Shown piece after piece: positions 29,706 through 38,900 of a stretch of 64,000 nucleotides of DNA. Source of the stretch: Pseudomonas svalbardensis (GTDB lineage: Bacteria; Pseudomonadota; Gammaproteobacteria; Pseudomonadales; Pseudomonadaceae); assembly GCF_030053115.1 (NCBI RefSeq), contig NZ_CP125619.1, positions 4,475,501-4,539,500 of the forward strand, read 5' to 3'. How positions within the stretch are numbered: the first letter of the stretch is position 1; the number at the start of each line of letters is the position of its first letter. Made by a program: the position numbers and the translations under genes. The notes beneath the pieces were generated by a model. That model had not been told where the DNA came from, searched no databases, and saw only the letters and a program-made list of their open reading frames with translations.

Positions 29706-30668
29706 TCAAACCAGGCTTTCGTCGATCATCAACACCAACTTTCCCGACACCTTGTTAGTCGCCAACTCCGCAAACGCCGCTTCGGCGTCCTTGATCGGAA
29801 AGGTCTTGGCCAATTGCGGGCTCAAACGCCCTTCGGCAAACAGCGGCCAGACATGTTGGCTGAGATCACTGAACAGATCCGCCTTGAACTGCTCGTCGCG
29901 ACTGCGCAAAGTCGAACCCAACAGTTGCACCCGCTTGGCCAGTACCTGCGCCAGATCCAGCTGTGCCTCACGACCGCCCATCAGGCCGATCAGCACCCAA
30001 CGACCATCGCGCGCCATCAGTTTCAGATTCAGCGCGGCGTAGTTGCCGCCCACCGGGTCGAGAATCACATCGAACGGGCCCAGGTCGCTCAAGCTGCCCA
30101 GATCCCCGTTGCGCACGACCCCACCTTGGGCCCCCAGCGCTTCGCAGTAAGCCAAACGCTCGGCAGAGCCGACACTGACCCAACACGGGTTACCAAACGC
30201 CTTGCACAGCTGAATGGCAGCTGAACCGATTCCACTTGCTCCGGCGTGCAGCAGAACTTTCTCACCCGGCTTGAGCGCAGCCAGTTGAAACAAATTCAGC
30301 CAAACGGTCGCATACACTTCCGGCAGCGCTGCTGCCTCAGCCAGAGACAAACCTTCGGGAACCGGCAACACGTGCCGTCCGTCGACAACTACCTCCTCGG
30401 CCATCCCGCCCCCGGCCAGCAAGGCGCAGACTCGATCCCCGACTTGCCAGGACGAGCCCGGCCCCACCTCGCTGATCACCCCCGAACACTCAAGACCCAG
30501 TACCTGACTGGCTCCCGGCGGTGGCGGATAAAGACCCGCCTTCTGTAACAAATCGGCGCGATTGAGACCCGCAGCCGCCACTCGAATCCGAACTTGTCCT
30601 ACATCACATGTAGGACTGGGCTCTTCCACCCACTCCACTTGACCTTCAACGCCTTGCAATGCTTTCAC
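29706..30668 (-). CDS. PIG3-type NAD(P)H quinone oxidoreductase (zinc-free MDR)
   Basis: 320 residues from ATG 30668. Medium-chain reductase with GroES-like N-terminus (AGLNRADLLQKAGLYPPPPG), VLGLECSGVISEVG, and the nucleotide site LLHAGASGIGSAAIQL. The zinc-binding cysteines of alcohol dehydrogenases are absent, as expected for the quinone_pig3 group. Divergent from prc; same neighbour order as PA3256-PA3257 (recalled). Confidence 0.9.
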   Translation of the reverse strand: MKALQGVEGQVEWVEEPSPTCDVGQVRIRVAAAGLNRADLLQKAGLYPPPPGASQVLGLECSGVISEVGPGSSWQVGDRVCALLAGGGMAEEVVVDGRHVLPVPEGLSLAEAAALPEVYATVWLNLFQLAALKPGEKVLLHAGASGIGSAAIQLCKAFGNPCWVSVGSAERLAYCEALGAQGGVVRNGDLGSLSDLGPFDVILDPVGGNYAALNLKLMARDGRWVLIGLMGGREAQLDLAQVLAKRVQLLGSTLRSRDEQFKADLFSDLSQHVWPLFAEGRLSPQLAKTFPIKDAEAAFAELATNKVSGKLVLMIDESLV

Positions 30669-30774
30669 AGTGCCTCCATAGTGAGTCTGGACTGAGCCCG
30701 TAGCTGTAGCGCCGGGCTTTCTTGCATTTTTGACCGGCCCTTTGTGGAACCGGCGACTTCAAAGACGGCCTAAT

Positions 30775-32889
30775 ATGCGTGATCAATTGTCCCCGCGTCG
30801 AATCAGCATGAAGCATTTTTTCCCCAGCACCGCCCTAGCCCTGTTCATTGGTATCGGCCTGTTGCCGATGTCGACCAATTCGTTTGCAGCCAATAGCTGG
30901 GACAAGCTTCAGCCTGATCGTGACGAAGTGATCGCCAGCCTGAATGTCGTCGAGTTGCTAAAGCGCCATCACTACAGCAAACCGCCTCTCGATGATGCGC
31001 GCTCGGTGATCATCTATGACAGCTACCTCAAGCTGCTGGACCCGTCGCGCAGCTACTTCATGGCCAGCGACATTGCCGAATTCGACAAATGGAAAACCCA
31101 GTTTGACGACTTCCTCAAAAGCGGCGACCTGAACGCCGGGTTCACCATCTACAAGCGCTACCTGGACCGCGTCAAAGCGCGTCTGGACTTCGCCCTTGCC
31201 GAGCTGAACAAAGGCGTCGACAAGATCGACTTCACGACCAAGGAATCCTTGCTGATCGATCGTAAGGACGCCCCTTGGCTCAAGTCCACAGCAGAACTCG
31301 ACGACCTGTGGCGCAAACGCGTCAAGGACGAAGTGCTGCGGATGAGGATTGCTGGCAAAGAGCCCAAGCAGATTCAGGAAACCCTGACCAAGCGTTACAA
31401 GAATCAATTGTCGCGCCTGGACCAAACCCGTCCGGAAGACATCTTCCAGGCGTACATCAATACCTTCGCCATGTCCTACGACCCGCACACCAACTATCTG
31501 TCGCCGGATAACGCGGAGAACTTCGACATCAACATGAGCCTGTCCCTCGAGGGCATCGGCGCCGTGTTGCAGAGTGACAACGACCAGGTGAAAGTCGTGC
31601 GTCTGGTGCCGGCAGGCCCGGCCGACAAGACCAAGCAAGTCGCACCGGCTGACAAGATCATCGGCGTTGCCCAGGGCAACAAAGAAATGGTCGATGTGGT
31701 CGGCTGGCGTCTGGACGAAGTGGTCAAGCTGATCCGTGGGCCGAAGGGCACCGTGGTGCGCCTGGAAGTGATCCCGGCCAGCAACGCGCCGAACGACCAG
31801 ACCACCAAGATCGTCCCGATCACCCGCGAAGCAGTGAAGCTTGAAGACCAGGCTGTGAAGAAGTCGGTCCTCAACCTGAAACAAGACGGCAAGGACTACA
31901 AGCTCGGCGTCATCGAGATCCCGGCCTTCTACCTGGATTTCAAGGCCTTCCGTGCTGGCGATCCGGACTACAAGAGCACCACTCGCGACGTCAAGAAACT
32001 GCTGACCGAGTTGCAGAAAGACAAAGTTGACGGCGTAGTCATCGACCTGCGTAACAATGGCGGCGGTTCCTTGCAGGAAGCCACCGAGCTGACCAGTCTG
32101 TTCATCGACAAAGGTCCGACCGTTCTCGTGCGTAATGCCGATGGCCGGGTCGATGTGCTGGAAGATGAAAACCCGGGTGCGTTCTACAAAGGCCCGATGG
32201 CGTTGCTGGTCAACCGCTTGTCCGCCTCGGCTTCGGAGATTTTTGCCGGCGCCATGCAGGACTACCACCGCGCATTGATCATTGGCGGCCAGACCTTCGG
32301 TAAAGGCACCGTGCAGACCATTCAGCCGTTGAACCATGGCGAACTGAAACTGACCCTGGCCAAGTTCTACCGGGTTTCCGGCCAGAGCACCCAGCATCAG
32401 GGCGTACTGCCGGACATCAATTACCCGTCGATCATCGACACCAAGGAAATCGGCGAAAGCGCACTGCCTGAAGCCATGCCGTGGGACACCATCCGAGCGG
32501 CCATCAAGCCTGCGGTCGATCCCTTCAAGCCGTACATCTCGCAGCTTAAATCCGAGCACGAGGTACGCTCGGCCAAAGACGCGGAGTTCGTGTTCATTCG
32601 CGACAAGCTGGCCTTGGCGCAGAAACTGATGACAGAAAAAACCGTCAGCCTCAATGAAGCTGATCGTCGTGCACAACACGCCGATATCGAAGCCAAGCAA
32701 CTTGTAATGGAAAATATCCGTCGTAAGGCCAAGGGTGAAGAGCCGCTCAAAGAGCTGAAGAAAGAAGACGAAGACGCGATCGCGGCCGAGCCAGACAAGA
32801 CCAAACCAGAAGACGATGCCTACCTGAGCGAGACAGGGCGGATTCTGTTGGACTACCTGAAACTCAATACCGCGGTAGCCAAGCACTAA
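30775..32889 (+). CDS. prc: Tail-specific periplasmic protease Prc (AlgO-type, S41)
   Basis: 704 residues from ATG 30775, or 693 from ATG 30808, which starts the signal peptide MKHFFPSTALALFIGIGLL; neither has a strong ribosome site. Mature periplasmic protein with Prc N-terminal helices, a PDZ domain (LSLEGIGAVLQSDNDQVKVV), the S41 core with catalytic Ser in NRLSASASEIFAGAM and Lys in GGQTFGKGTVQT, and a C-terminal DUF3340 region. In Pseudomonas Prc/AlgO degrades periplasmic regulators including altered MucA, activating alginate genes. Confidence 0.94.
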   Translation: MRDQLSPRRISMKHFFPSTALALFIGIGLLPMSTNSFAANSWDKLQPDRDEVIASLNVVELLKRHHYSKPPLDDARSVIIYDSYLKLLDPSRSYFMASDIAEFDKWKTQFDDFLKSGDLNAGFTIYKRYLDRVKARLDFALAELNKGVDKIDFTTKESLLIDRKDAPWLKSTAELDDLWRKRVKDEVLRMRIAGKEPKQIQETLTKRYKNQLSRLDQTRPEDIFQAYINTFAMSYDPHTNYLSPDNAENFDINMSLSLEGIGAVLQSDNDQVKVVRLVPAGPADKTKQVAPADKIIGVAQGNKEMVDVVGWRLDEVVKLIRGPKGTVVRLEVIPASNAPNDQTTKIVPITREAVKLEDQAVKKSVLNLKQDGKDYKLGVIEIPAFYLDFKAFRAGDPDYKSTTRDVKKLLTELQKDKVDGVVIDLRNNGGGSLQEATELTSLFIDKGPTVLVRNADGRVDVLEDENPGAFYKGPMALLVNRLSASASEIFAGAMQDYHRALIIGGQTFGKGTVQTIQPLNHGELKLTLAKFYRVSGQSTQHQGVLPDINYPSIIDTKEIGESALPEAMPWDTIRAAIKPAVDPFKPYISQLKSEHEVRSAKDAEFVFIRDKLALAQKLMTEKTVSLNEADRRAQHADIEAKQLVMENIRRKAKGEEPLKELKKEDEDAIAAEPDKTKPEDDAYLSETGRILLDYLKLNTAVAKH

Positions 32890-32970
32890 GTTGTTACAAG
32901 CAAGATGATGGCAATTTAATGCTGACGCTCTCTGGAGCGTCATCATACAGTCATCATTCTGTCGTGAAAT

Positions 32971-33023
32971 AAAGGACTGGGAGCCCTCTTTAAACCAAGA
33001 GTGTGCTCCCAGTCCTTTTTTTA
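32971..33023 (+). terminator. Intrinsic terminator after prc
   Basis: The arm AAGGACTGGGAGC pairs with GCTCCCAGTCCTT followed by a run of T. The loop is about 20 bases. It ends only 15 bases before the next start codon, so the EAL-CBS-GGDEF gene must have its own promoter within or beyond the hairpin, or depend on read-through. Confidence 0.88.
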
Positions 33024-33038
33024 TCGCCAGAGATCGCC

Positions 33039-34829
33039 ATGACCACTACCGAACAGCTGAGTGCCTTGAGTTCCATACTGGCTCAAAGCGGTTTGCACAG
33101 CTTGTTCCAGCCGATCATTTCCCTCTCTGAGCGACGCATTGTCGGTTACGAAGCCCTCAGTCGCGGGCCCTCCAACAGTCCGCTGCACTCCCCCCTCGCA
33201 CTGTTTGCCGTGGCCCGTCAGGCCGGCCGCCTGAGCGAGCTGGAAATCGCTTGCCGTCAAAGCGCCTGCCGACGCTTCAATGATCAGCAACTCCCCGGCA
33301 AGCTGTTCCTCAACGTTTCCCCTGAATCCCTGCTCGAAGCCGCCCACCAACCCGGTCGCACCCTGCAACTGCTGCAGGATTTCGGCATACCGCCGAGTCA
33401 GGTGGTGATCGAACTGACTGAACAAACCCCGACCGACGATTTCGAGCTGCTGCAAACCGCGCTGCATCACTATCGAGCGATGGGGTTTTCCATTGCTCTG
33501 GATGATCTGGGTGCAGGCTACTCGAGCTTGCGGCTCTGGTCCGAATTGCGTCCGGACTACGTGAAGATTGATCGACACTTCATCGATGGCATTCACCAGG
33601 ATGCCCTCAAGCGCGAATTCGTCGGCTCGATCCTGCAAATTGCCAAGGCCTCACGGGCACAAGTGATCGCCGAAGGTATCGAGCTGCCGGAAGAGCTCGC
33701 GGTGTTGACGGAGATGGGCGTGGATCTGGTTCAGGGTTATCTGCTCTGCCGCCCCCAGGAACATCCACCTCGTGATGCCCGAGCCCTGATGCCCAAACGG
33801 GAAAGCACAGCGGTGGCGTTAAATGATGAAGTCAGCGACCTTAGCGCTTTGCTCAACGACCAACCGGCAGTGGGTCGCGATACACCGACCGCCACGGTGC
33901 TGGAAGCCTTTCGCCGCCAGGCCAACCTTAACTCCCTGGCGGTACTCGACGAGCAAGGTCAGCCCTGCGGCATCGTCCACCGGCATTCGCTCTCCGATGC
34001 ACTGCTCAAGCCTTTTGCCACCGACCTGTTCGCCCGCAAGCCGATCAGCCGTTTAATGAGTGATGACTTCCTCGCCGTTGAGATGAGCCAGTCGTTGCAA
34101 CAAGTGAGTCGCCTGATCACCAGCCGCGCGCGGCAGCGCATCGAAGAAGACTTCATCATCACCCTCAACGGCGGTTACCTGGGACTGGGCCGAGTGATCG
34201 ACGTACTTAAACTGATTACCGAACTGAAGATCCAACAAGCCCGTTACGCCAACCCGCTGACCCTGCTGCCGGGCAACGTGCCGATCCAACAATGCCTGAC
34301 GCGACTGCTGCAACAGCAACGGGAATCGGTGATCTGCTACGTCGACATCGACAGTTTCAAACCCTTCAACGACATCTACGGCTACGGCCGTGGGGACGAA
34401 GTCCTGCTGTGCCTGGCGCAATGCCTGAATGATCGCGTCGACCCTTCCCGCGACTTTGTCGGCCATATCGGCGGCGATGACTTCCTGCTGGTACTCGGCC
34501 CGGAAGACTGGCGCAAACGTTTGAACCAGTTGCTGGACGACTTCCAGAGCCAGTGCCGACGTTTTTATCGCAGCGAACACCTGGAAGCTGGCTGCTTCAT
34601 CGCCCCAAACCGTCAGGGTGTGCGCCAGGAATTTGCGTTGCTGTCACTATCCATTGGCGTGGTGCATTTACATCCACAGGCCTGTGGACAACTCGATGCA
34701 AGTCAATTGGCGGAGATGGCCTCGCAAGCCAAGCACCACGCGAAGAATGTGCCGGGGTATAGCGTGCATGTGATTGATAGTTTGGCGGTGCCCGTACAAG
34801 AAGATGAATTGCTCCTGGGTCATCACTGA
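33039..34829 (+). CDS. EAL-CBS-GGDEF dual-domain c-di-GMP protein
   Basis: 596 residues from ATG 33039. Unusual order: EAL first (about 15-250, with YEALSRGP, LNVSPES, VIELTEQ, LDDLGAGYSS, YVKIDRHF, IAEGIE, VQGYLLCRP, all catalytic positions kept), two CBS motifs in the middle (about 270-395), GGDEF last (about 415-590). The GGDEF signature reads GGDDF (HIGGDDFLLVL), with Asp for Glu at a metal/catalytic position, so cyclase activity may be lowered or lost. No membrane helices. CBS pairs suggest adenine-nucleotide sensing. Same place and layout as PA3258 (recalled). Confidence 0.88.
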   Translation: MTTTEQLSALSSILAQSGLHSLFQPIISLSERRIVGYEALSRGPSNSPLHSPLALFAVARQAGRLSELEIACRQSACRRFNDQQLPGKLFLNVSPESLLEAAHQPGRTLQLLQDFGIPPSQVVIELTEQTPTDDFELLQTALHHYRAMGFSIALDDLGAGYSSLRLWSELRPDYVKIDRHFIDGIHQDALKREFVGSILQIAKASRAQVIAEGIELPEELAVLTEMGVDLVQGYLLCRPQEHPPRDARALMPKRESTAVALNDEVSDLSALLNDQPAVGRDTPTATVLEAFRRQANLNSLAVLDEQGQPCGIVHRHSLSDALLKPFATDLFARKPISRLMSDDFLAVEMSQSLQQVSRLITSRARQRIEEDFIITLNGGYLGLGRVIDVLKLITELKIQQARYANPLTLLPGNVPIQQCLTRLLQQQRESVICYVDIDSFKPFNDIYGYGRGDEVLLCLAQCLNDRVDPSRDFVGHIGGDDFLLVLGPEDWRKRLNQLLDDFQSQCRRFYRSEHLEAGCFIAPNRQGVRQEFALLSLSIGVVHLHPQACGQLDASQLAEMASQAKHHAKNVPGYSVHVIDSLAVPVQEDELLLGHH

Positions 34830-34841
34830 TTTCCCTAACGT

Positions 34842-34929
34842 CTTCGCGGGTAAGCCCACATTAGATCTACGGTGAACACAAATTTGTGAACATCAGAACA
34901 TAAGTGTGGGAGTGCCTTGCCCGCGAAGG
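34842..34929. repeat. REP-like element of a second type
   Basis: TTCGCGGGTAAGCCCACA and TGTGGGAGTGCCTTGCCCGCGAA face each other around a roughly 45-base spacer. Its core (CCCGCGAAG) differs from the GCCTGCTCGCGA elements elsewhere in the window and is less symmetric, so it is a different or degenerate REP class. Confidence 0.6.
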
Positions 34930-34970
34930 CGGCTGTTCAAACGACACAATTCTTCAATGCTGAAAACTGG

Positions 34971-35291
34971 TCAGGAAGGCCGAGCCCGCAACCGCCGGCC
35001 AAGCACATCCAGCACATCACACCCATCCCGCAACGGAATGGCGCAGAGCAAGGCAAAGTCACTTAGAATGAAGGACTGACACTCAATCGAACCACGCATG
35101 GACAGGTTCTCCATCACTTGAGTGACGGCGCGGATTCGGTAGCTGGCAGCGTCATACAAAACATCAAGCGGCGCTTGGGTATCAACGAACAGTGTGGGCA
35201 TGTCGTCGCAGTTGCTGGTGAGCGCCATGAATCGGTTTTCGGGGTGGGGAACAGGCTTAACGTAGGGTGGATCAGGATGAAGTGTTGGCAT
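34971..35291 (-). CDS. Small uncharacterised Pseudomonas protein (weak DUF3077/DUF6124 resemblance)
   Basis: 106 residues from ATG 35291, which has GGAAGG six bases upstream; a longer frame to 35324 crosses a leader hairpin. The protein has a Pro-rich start, then PTLFVDTQAPLDVLYDAASY and a helical C-terminus ending GRRLRARPS. The TLFV...APLD..LYDAA block faintly recalls small DUF3077/DUF6124 proteins that are plentiful in Pseudomonas and of unknown role. No catalytic motif. Its leader carries a GGA-loop hairpin. Confidence 0.55.
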   Translation of the reverse strand: MPTLHPDPPYVKPVPHPENRFMALTSNCDDMPTLFVDTQAPLDVLYDAASYRIRAVTQVMENLSMRGSIECQSFILSDFALLCAIPLRDGCDVLDVLGRRLRARPS

Positions 35292-35315
35292 TTGAGACCT
35301 TCCGATGAAAATAGG

Positions 35316-35353
35316 AGCTGCCAAAAGCCCTCCTACAGGCTTGGGTGGCAGCT
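35316..35353 (-). promoter_or_regulatory. Leader hairpin presenting AGGAG in its loop
   Basis: On the minus strand AGCTGCCA-CCC-AAGCC, loop TGTAGGAG, then GGCTT-T-TGGCAGCT: thirteen base pairs with one internal loop, ending about 25 bases before ATG 35291. GGA motifs in hairpin loops are RsmA/CsrA sites; a second GGA is in the ribosome site itself. Post-transcriptional Gac/Rsm control is plausible but inferred. Confidence 0.5.
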
Positions 35354-35663
35354 ATACGCGGGGTAGGAATACCGAGCATCGGAAACTCGACCACGCCGAA
35401 GCGTGCCCGCGCACAGCCGCCGCAACAGATCTTACGGACGCACATTGACGGCCGCAAATCAGGTTTCGAACGCTAATGCGTTACCGATGCTAATACCGGG
35501 TTCCTACACCCCATCACTGAATTTCAATGACCAGCAAAGGCTATCGATTGAACGCATACCGCGCTAGTTCATGGAAACCACTACAACTTGAAGGAAACTT
35601 CCGACGACCTTGCCCGGAAATTTCGCACCTCATCAGAAGGCCACGTCAATCCGGTCCATATAC
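35354..35663. other. Intergenic region without a supported gene
   Basis: 310 bases between the small Pseudomonas gene and the RHS immunity candidate. A 61-codon minus-strand frame at 35272-35457 overlaps the leader hairpin and is not accepted as a gene. GTAGGAA and TTCCTAC segments near 35503 and 35366 could pair in a long leader RNA. Confidence 0.4.
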
Positions 35664-35981
35664 TCAGGTAATTTTTTCAGCCACATAACCACTAGCCACT
35701 ATCGTCAAAACAACACTATTGTCGCGAGCAGAAGCGAAGCAATAATTAATCCCGACTTCCGAGGCATTGATTAAGACCAATTCCTGTGACAGAGACGTGG
35801 CACTCTCCACAAACATCTCTGACAGCTCCGTACCTACCGCTCCAACAGATTTGAACCCTAAAACGTTTTCAAAAGTAATAATCCAAAGTTCCTCCTGCCA
35901 ATCCAGGAACTCTATGCACAGGCTTTCGCGCTCGCACGTTATTTTTTCAATGGTGCCGTCTGAAACCGGAAATTTTGTCAT
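35664..35981 (-). CDS. Putative immunity protein for the RHS toxin
   Basis: 105 residues from ATG 35981, overlapping the RHS stop by four bases. Acidic, without signal peptide or membrane helix (EFLDWQEELWIITFENVLGF, FASARDNSVVLTIVASGY). Base composition is clearly more AT-rich than the flanking core genes. Position directly after an RHS toxin tip is the standard place for the cognate immunity gene. I do not recognise the family; the role is inferred from position and size. Confidence 0.72.
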   Translation of the reverse strand: MTKFPVSDGTIEKITCERESLCIEFLDWQEELWIITFENVLGFKSVGAVGTELSEMFVESATSLSQELVLINASEVGINYCFASARDNSVVLTIVASGYVAEKIT

Positions 35982-38900
35982 TTTGAAGGACCTGGATGTT
36001 TTTCACCGGCAGTGAAGCCGGTTCCGTGACCAAGCTGATAGCCGTCAGGCTTGACCTTTACTACAGCCTTTTTCTTATCCGCCTGACTCCAACTTAAGTG
36101 ACTAGGTTTAAGCTCAAGGTGATAGTGCTCACCGTGATGCCTCGCATTAAAGGGGCCCGCATCGCCAGGATGACTTTCAAATCTGATGCTTGTATCGGCA
36201 TTAGGTCGCCACTCCATTCTTTGGCTTCCATGTTTTGTCTGCGAAATTTTTGGCTCTACACCTAGCGCCTTCGTAAGCTCATTTGGATCCTTTGGAAAGT
36301 GAGTGTAAGCGTTTGGTAGCGCCGGCTCACCCTCATCAACCTTAGCGCCAGTCGTATCATCCGGCGCCTTACACCCAGGCTTATTCGGCGGCGGGCAATT
36401 ACCGCTCAACCCCAACGGATCAACCCACCCCGTCGGATTCGGGGTGTACTGGTACTGGTTCAGCCCCCCCGCCAACTTGATCGGATCCGGCGTCAGGTAC
36501 CGTCCCACCTCAGGATCATAGTACCGATGCCGGTTGTAGTGCAGGCAGCTCTCGGCGTCGAAGTACTGCCCCTGAAACCGCAACGGTTGCTCGAGCTGCT
36601 CTCCCCCGCCAAACGCCAGGCGAGTGACTTTTCCATAGGCGCTGTACTTCGCCGACCAAACAATCTCGCCGCCAAAATCGGTCAGTTCCTGCGGCGTACC
36701 CAGGTGATCGAGCTGGTAGTAAAACGGGCATGCCTGGCGCGGGCCTTTGCCGTCGAGCATGGCCAGTGGGCGGAAGCTGCCCGGTTCGTAGACGTAGCTG
36801 CGGTAATGTTCGCGGCTGCTTTCGGCGACGAGGTTGTCGCCCTGCCAGAAGAACTCGGTGGTGTGGCCGTCGACAGTTTTGGCGATGCGGCGGCCGAAGG
36901 CGTCGTAGCGGTAGCTTGAGCAACGACCGTCCGGGGTGGTGACGCCGACCAAGCGGTGTTGGCAGTCGTAGCGGTACTCGGTGACGAGTTTTTGCGCGGT
37001 GCCGCGGCGTTCGCGGATCAGGTTGCCGAAGGCGTCGTAGTCGTAGTGGCGATCGCCTTGCATGAGCAGGCGATTGCCTTTGACGGTCGCGGCGCCGGGG
37101 CGGTCCTGCATCAGCAGGTTGCCCGCCGGGTCGTGGGCGAAGGTTTCCGCTGGATCGTCGCGGGTGTGGCGGACGCGGGTCAGGCGATTGAGTGGGTCGT
37201 ACTGATAGCAGCGCTGGCCGTGGCGGGTGTCGGCGATGCTGTCGAGGTTGCCGTTGGAGCTGTAGGCATAGTCGCGGCGGTACTGCGCTTGTTGCTGTTG
37301 GCTGACGGCGTGAGCCTTCAGGCGTCCCTGATCGTCGTAGGCATATTCGCTGAGCAACAGGCCTTGCTGGCGTTGCTGTTCGCGGCCGAAGGCGAATTGG
37401 TGGCTGGTGAGTCGCGCACCGTTGAGGTCGATGGCGGTCAGCGCACCGCCCTTGGCGTGGTGGTAATCGAGTTTGCTGCCGTCCGGCAGGCGCAGGCGAT
37501 TGAGCTGGCCGCAGGCGTCGTAGCCATAGCGCAAGGTGCCCCAGCCTTGATGTTCGGTGATCAGGCGGTCCTGCTGGTCGTACTCGAACTCCAGCGGATG
37601 GTCGTGGCCGTCATCGACGCTGATCAGGCGACCGAGGCTGTCGTAGCGGTATTGAACCTTGATGCCGTCGGGCAGGGTTTTGACCAGCAACCGCCCTGCC
37701 GCGTCCCGCTGATAAGCCGTCACCAGCTGCGAGTCGTCCTCGCCGAACTCGGTTTTCTCCAGCAACTGGCCGTTGAGGTCGTAGGTGTACGCCGTGCGCT
37801 GGCCGTCGAACCCTGTTTCTTGTCGGATCAGGCCGTTGGCCGTGTAGTCCAGCTGATATTTTTCGCCGGATTGGTTTTCAATTTCGGTGAGCAACAGCTG
37901 CGCGTTGTCGTAGCGATACTTCAGCTGGGTGCCGTCGGGATTGATCCTGCGGCTGACCAGGTGCAGATCGTCGACGTATTCGTAACGGGTGACGCGGCCC
38001 AGTTCGTCGCGTTCGGCGGTGATCTTGCCGTAGGCGTTGTAGCTGAACGCGCGGCTGGCACCGGTAGGAAGCGTCGTCTGAATCAGTCGGCCAACGGCAT
38101 CCCATTGGTACTGGGTGACGGCGCCGTGTTCGTCCTGACGGGTAATCTGCCGACCCATCGCATCGTGGGAAAACCGCCGCTGGCCACCGTCCGGCAAGGT
38201 CTCTTCGAGCAATTGGCCTAAGGCGCTCCAGACGAACAGATGCCGGCTGTTGTCCGGGTAACGGATCGACAGCAGCTGGCCTTTTTTGTCGTAGTGGTAG
38301 TGGCTGACATGGCCGTCGGGATCGGTCGCTTCGGTGATAGCGCCCTGAGCATTGCGCTGAGAAGTCCAGACCGCTTTACCGCGGTACCGCGCGTGCAGGA
38401 AACCGTTGCGGTACTCGTAGGCCGTCGGTTCGTCTTCCGGCGGAATCAGCGCAATAAGCCGTCCGACTTCGTCGTAACGGTATTCGGTGACGGCGCCGAG
38501 CGGATCCTGCTCGGCAATCAACCGACCTTTATCGTCGTAGGCCTTGAGGTGTTCGCCACCATCCAGTTCGACCTTGCGCACCAGCCGCGCGCGGTCGTCA
38601 TGGACGTAAACTTCTTCGCTGCCGTCGATGTTCTGAACGGTGACACTGCCCTGCTCATCCCAGACATACCGCGCGTCCATCTGCGAAAACGACGCCCAGT
38701 GGCGGATGCATCGGGCCGCCTTGCCGGACCTTTCCCACGCCCAGAAAAAACTGGCTCCACCGGCCAGTTGTCGCTGCTGGATGACGTGCTGATCGTCGTA
38801 GTCGTAGCGCTCGCTTTCGTTCGCGGCGTTGGTGGCTTCGATCAGTTGATCGCGTTCGTCGTAGCAATAACTGACCAGTGTTTGCTCGGTCTGCCAGGCC

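Noticed and set aside
30958..32946. 662-codon minus-strand frame opposite prc
   Set aside because: Very long, but the prc frame has signal peptide, PDZ and S41 catalytic residues; the antisense product shows no domain and no ribosome site.
35272..35457. 61-codon Cys/Arg-rich minus-strand frame ahead of the small Pseudomonas gene
   Set aside because: Overlaps a strong leader hairpin and the next gene's ribosome site; more likely part of a structured leader than a protein.
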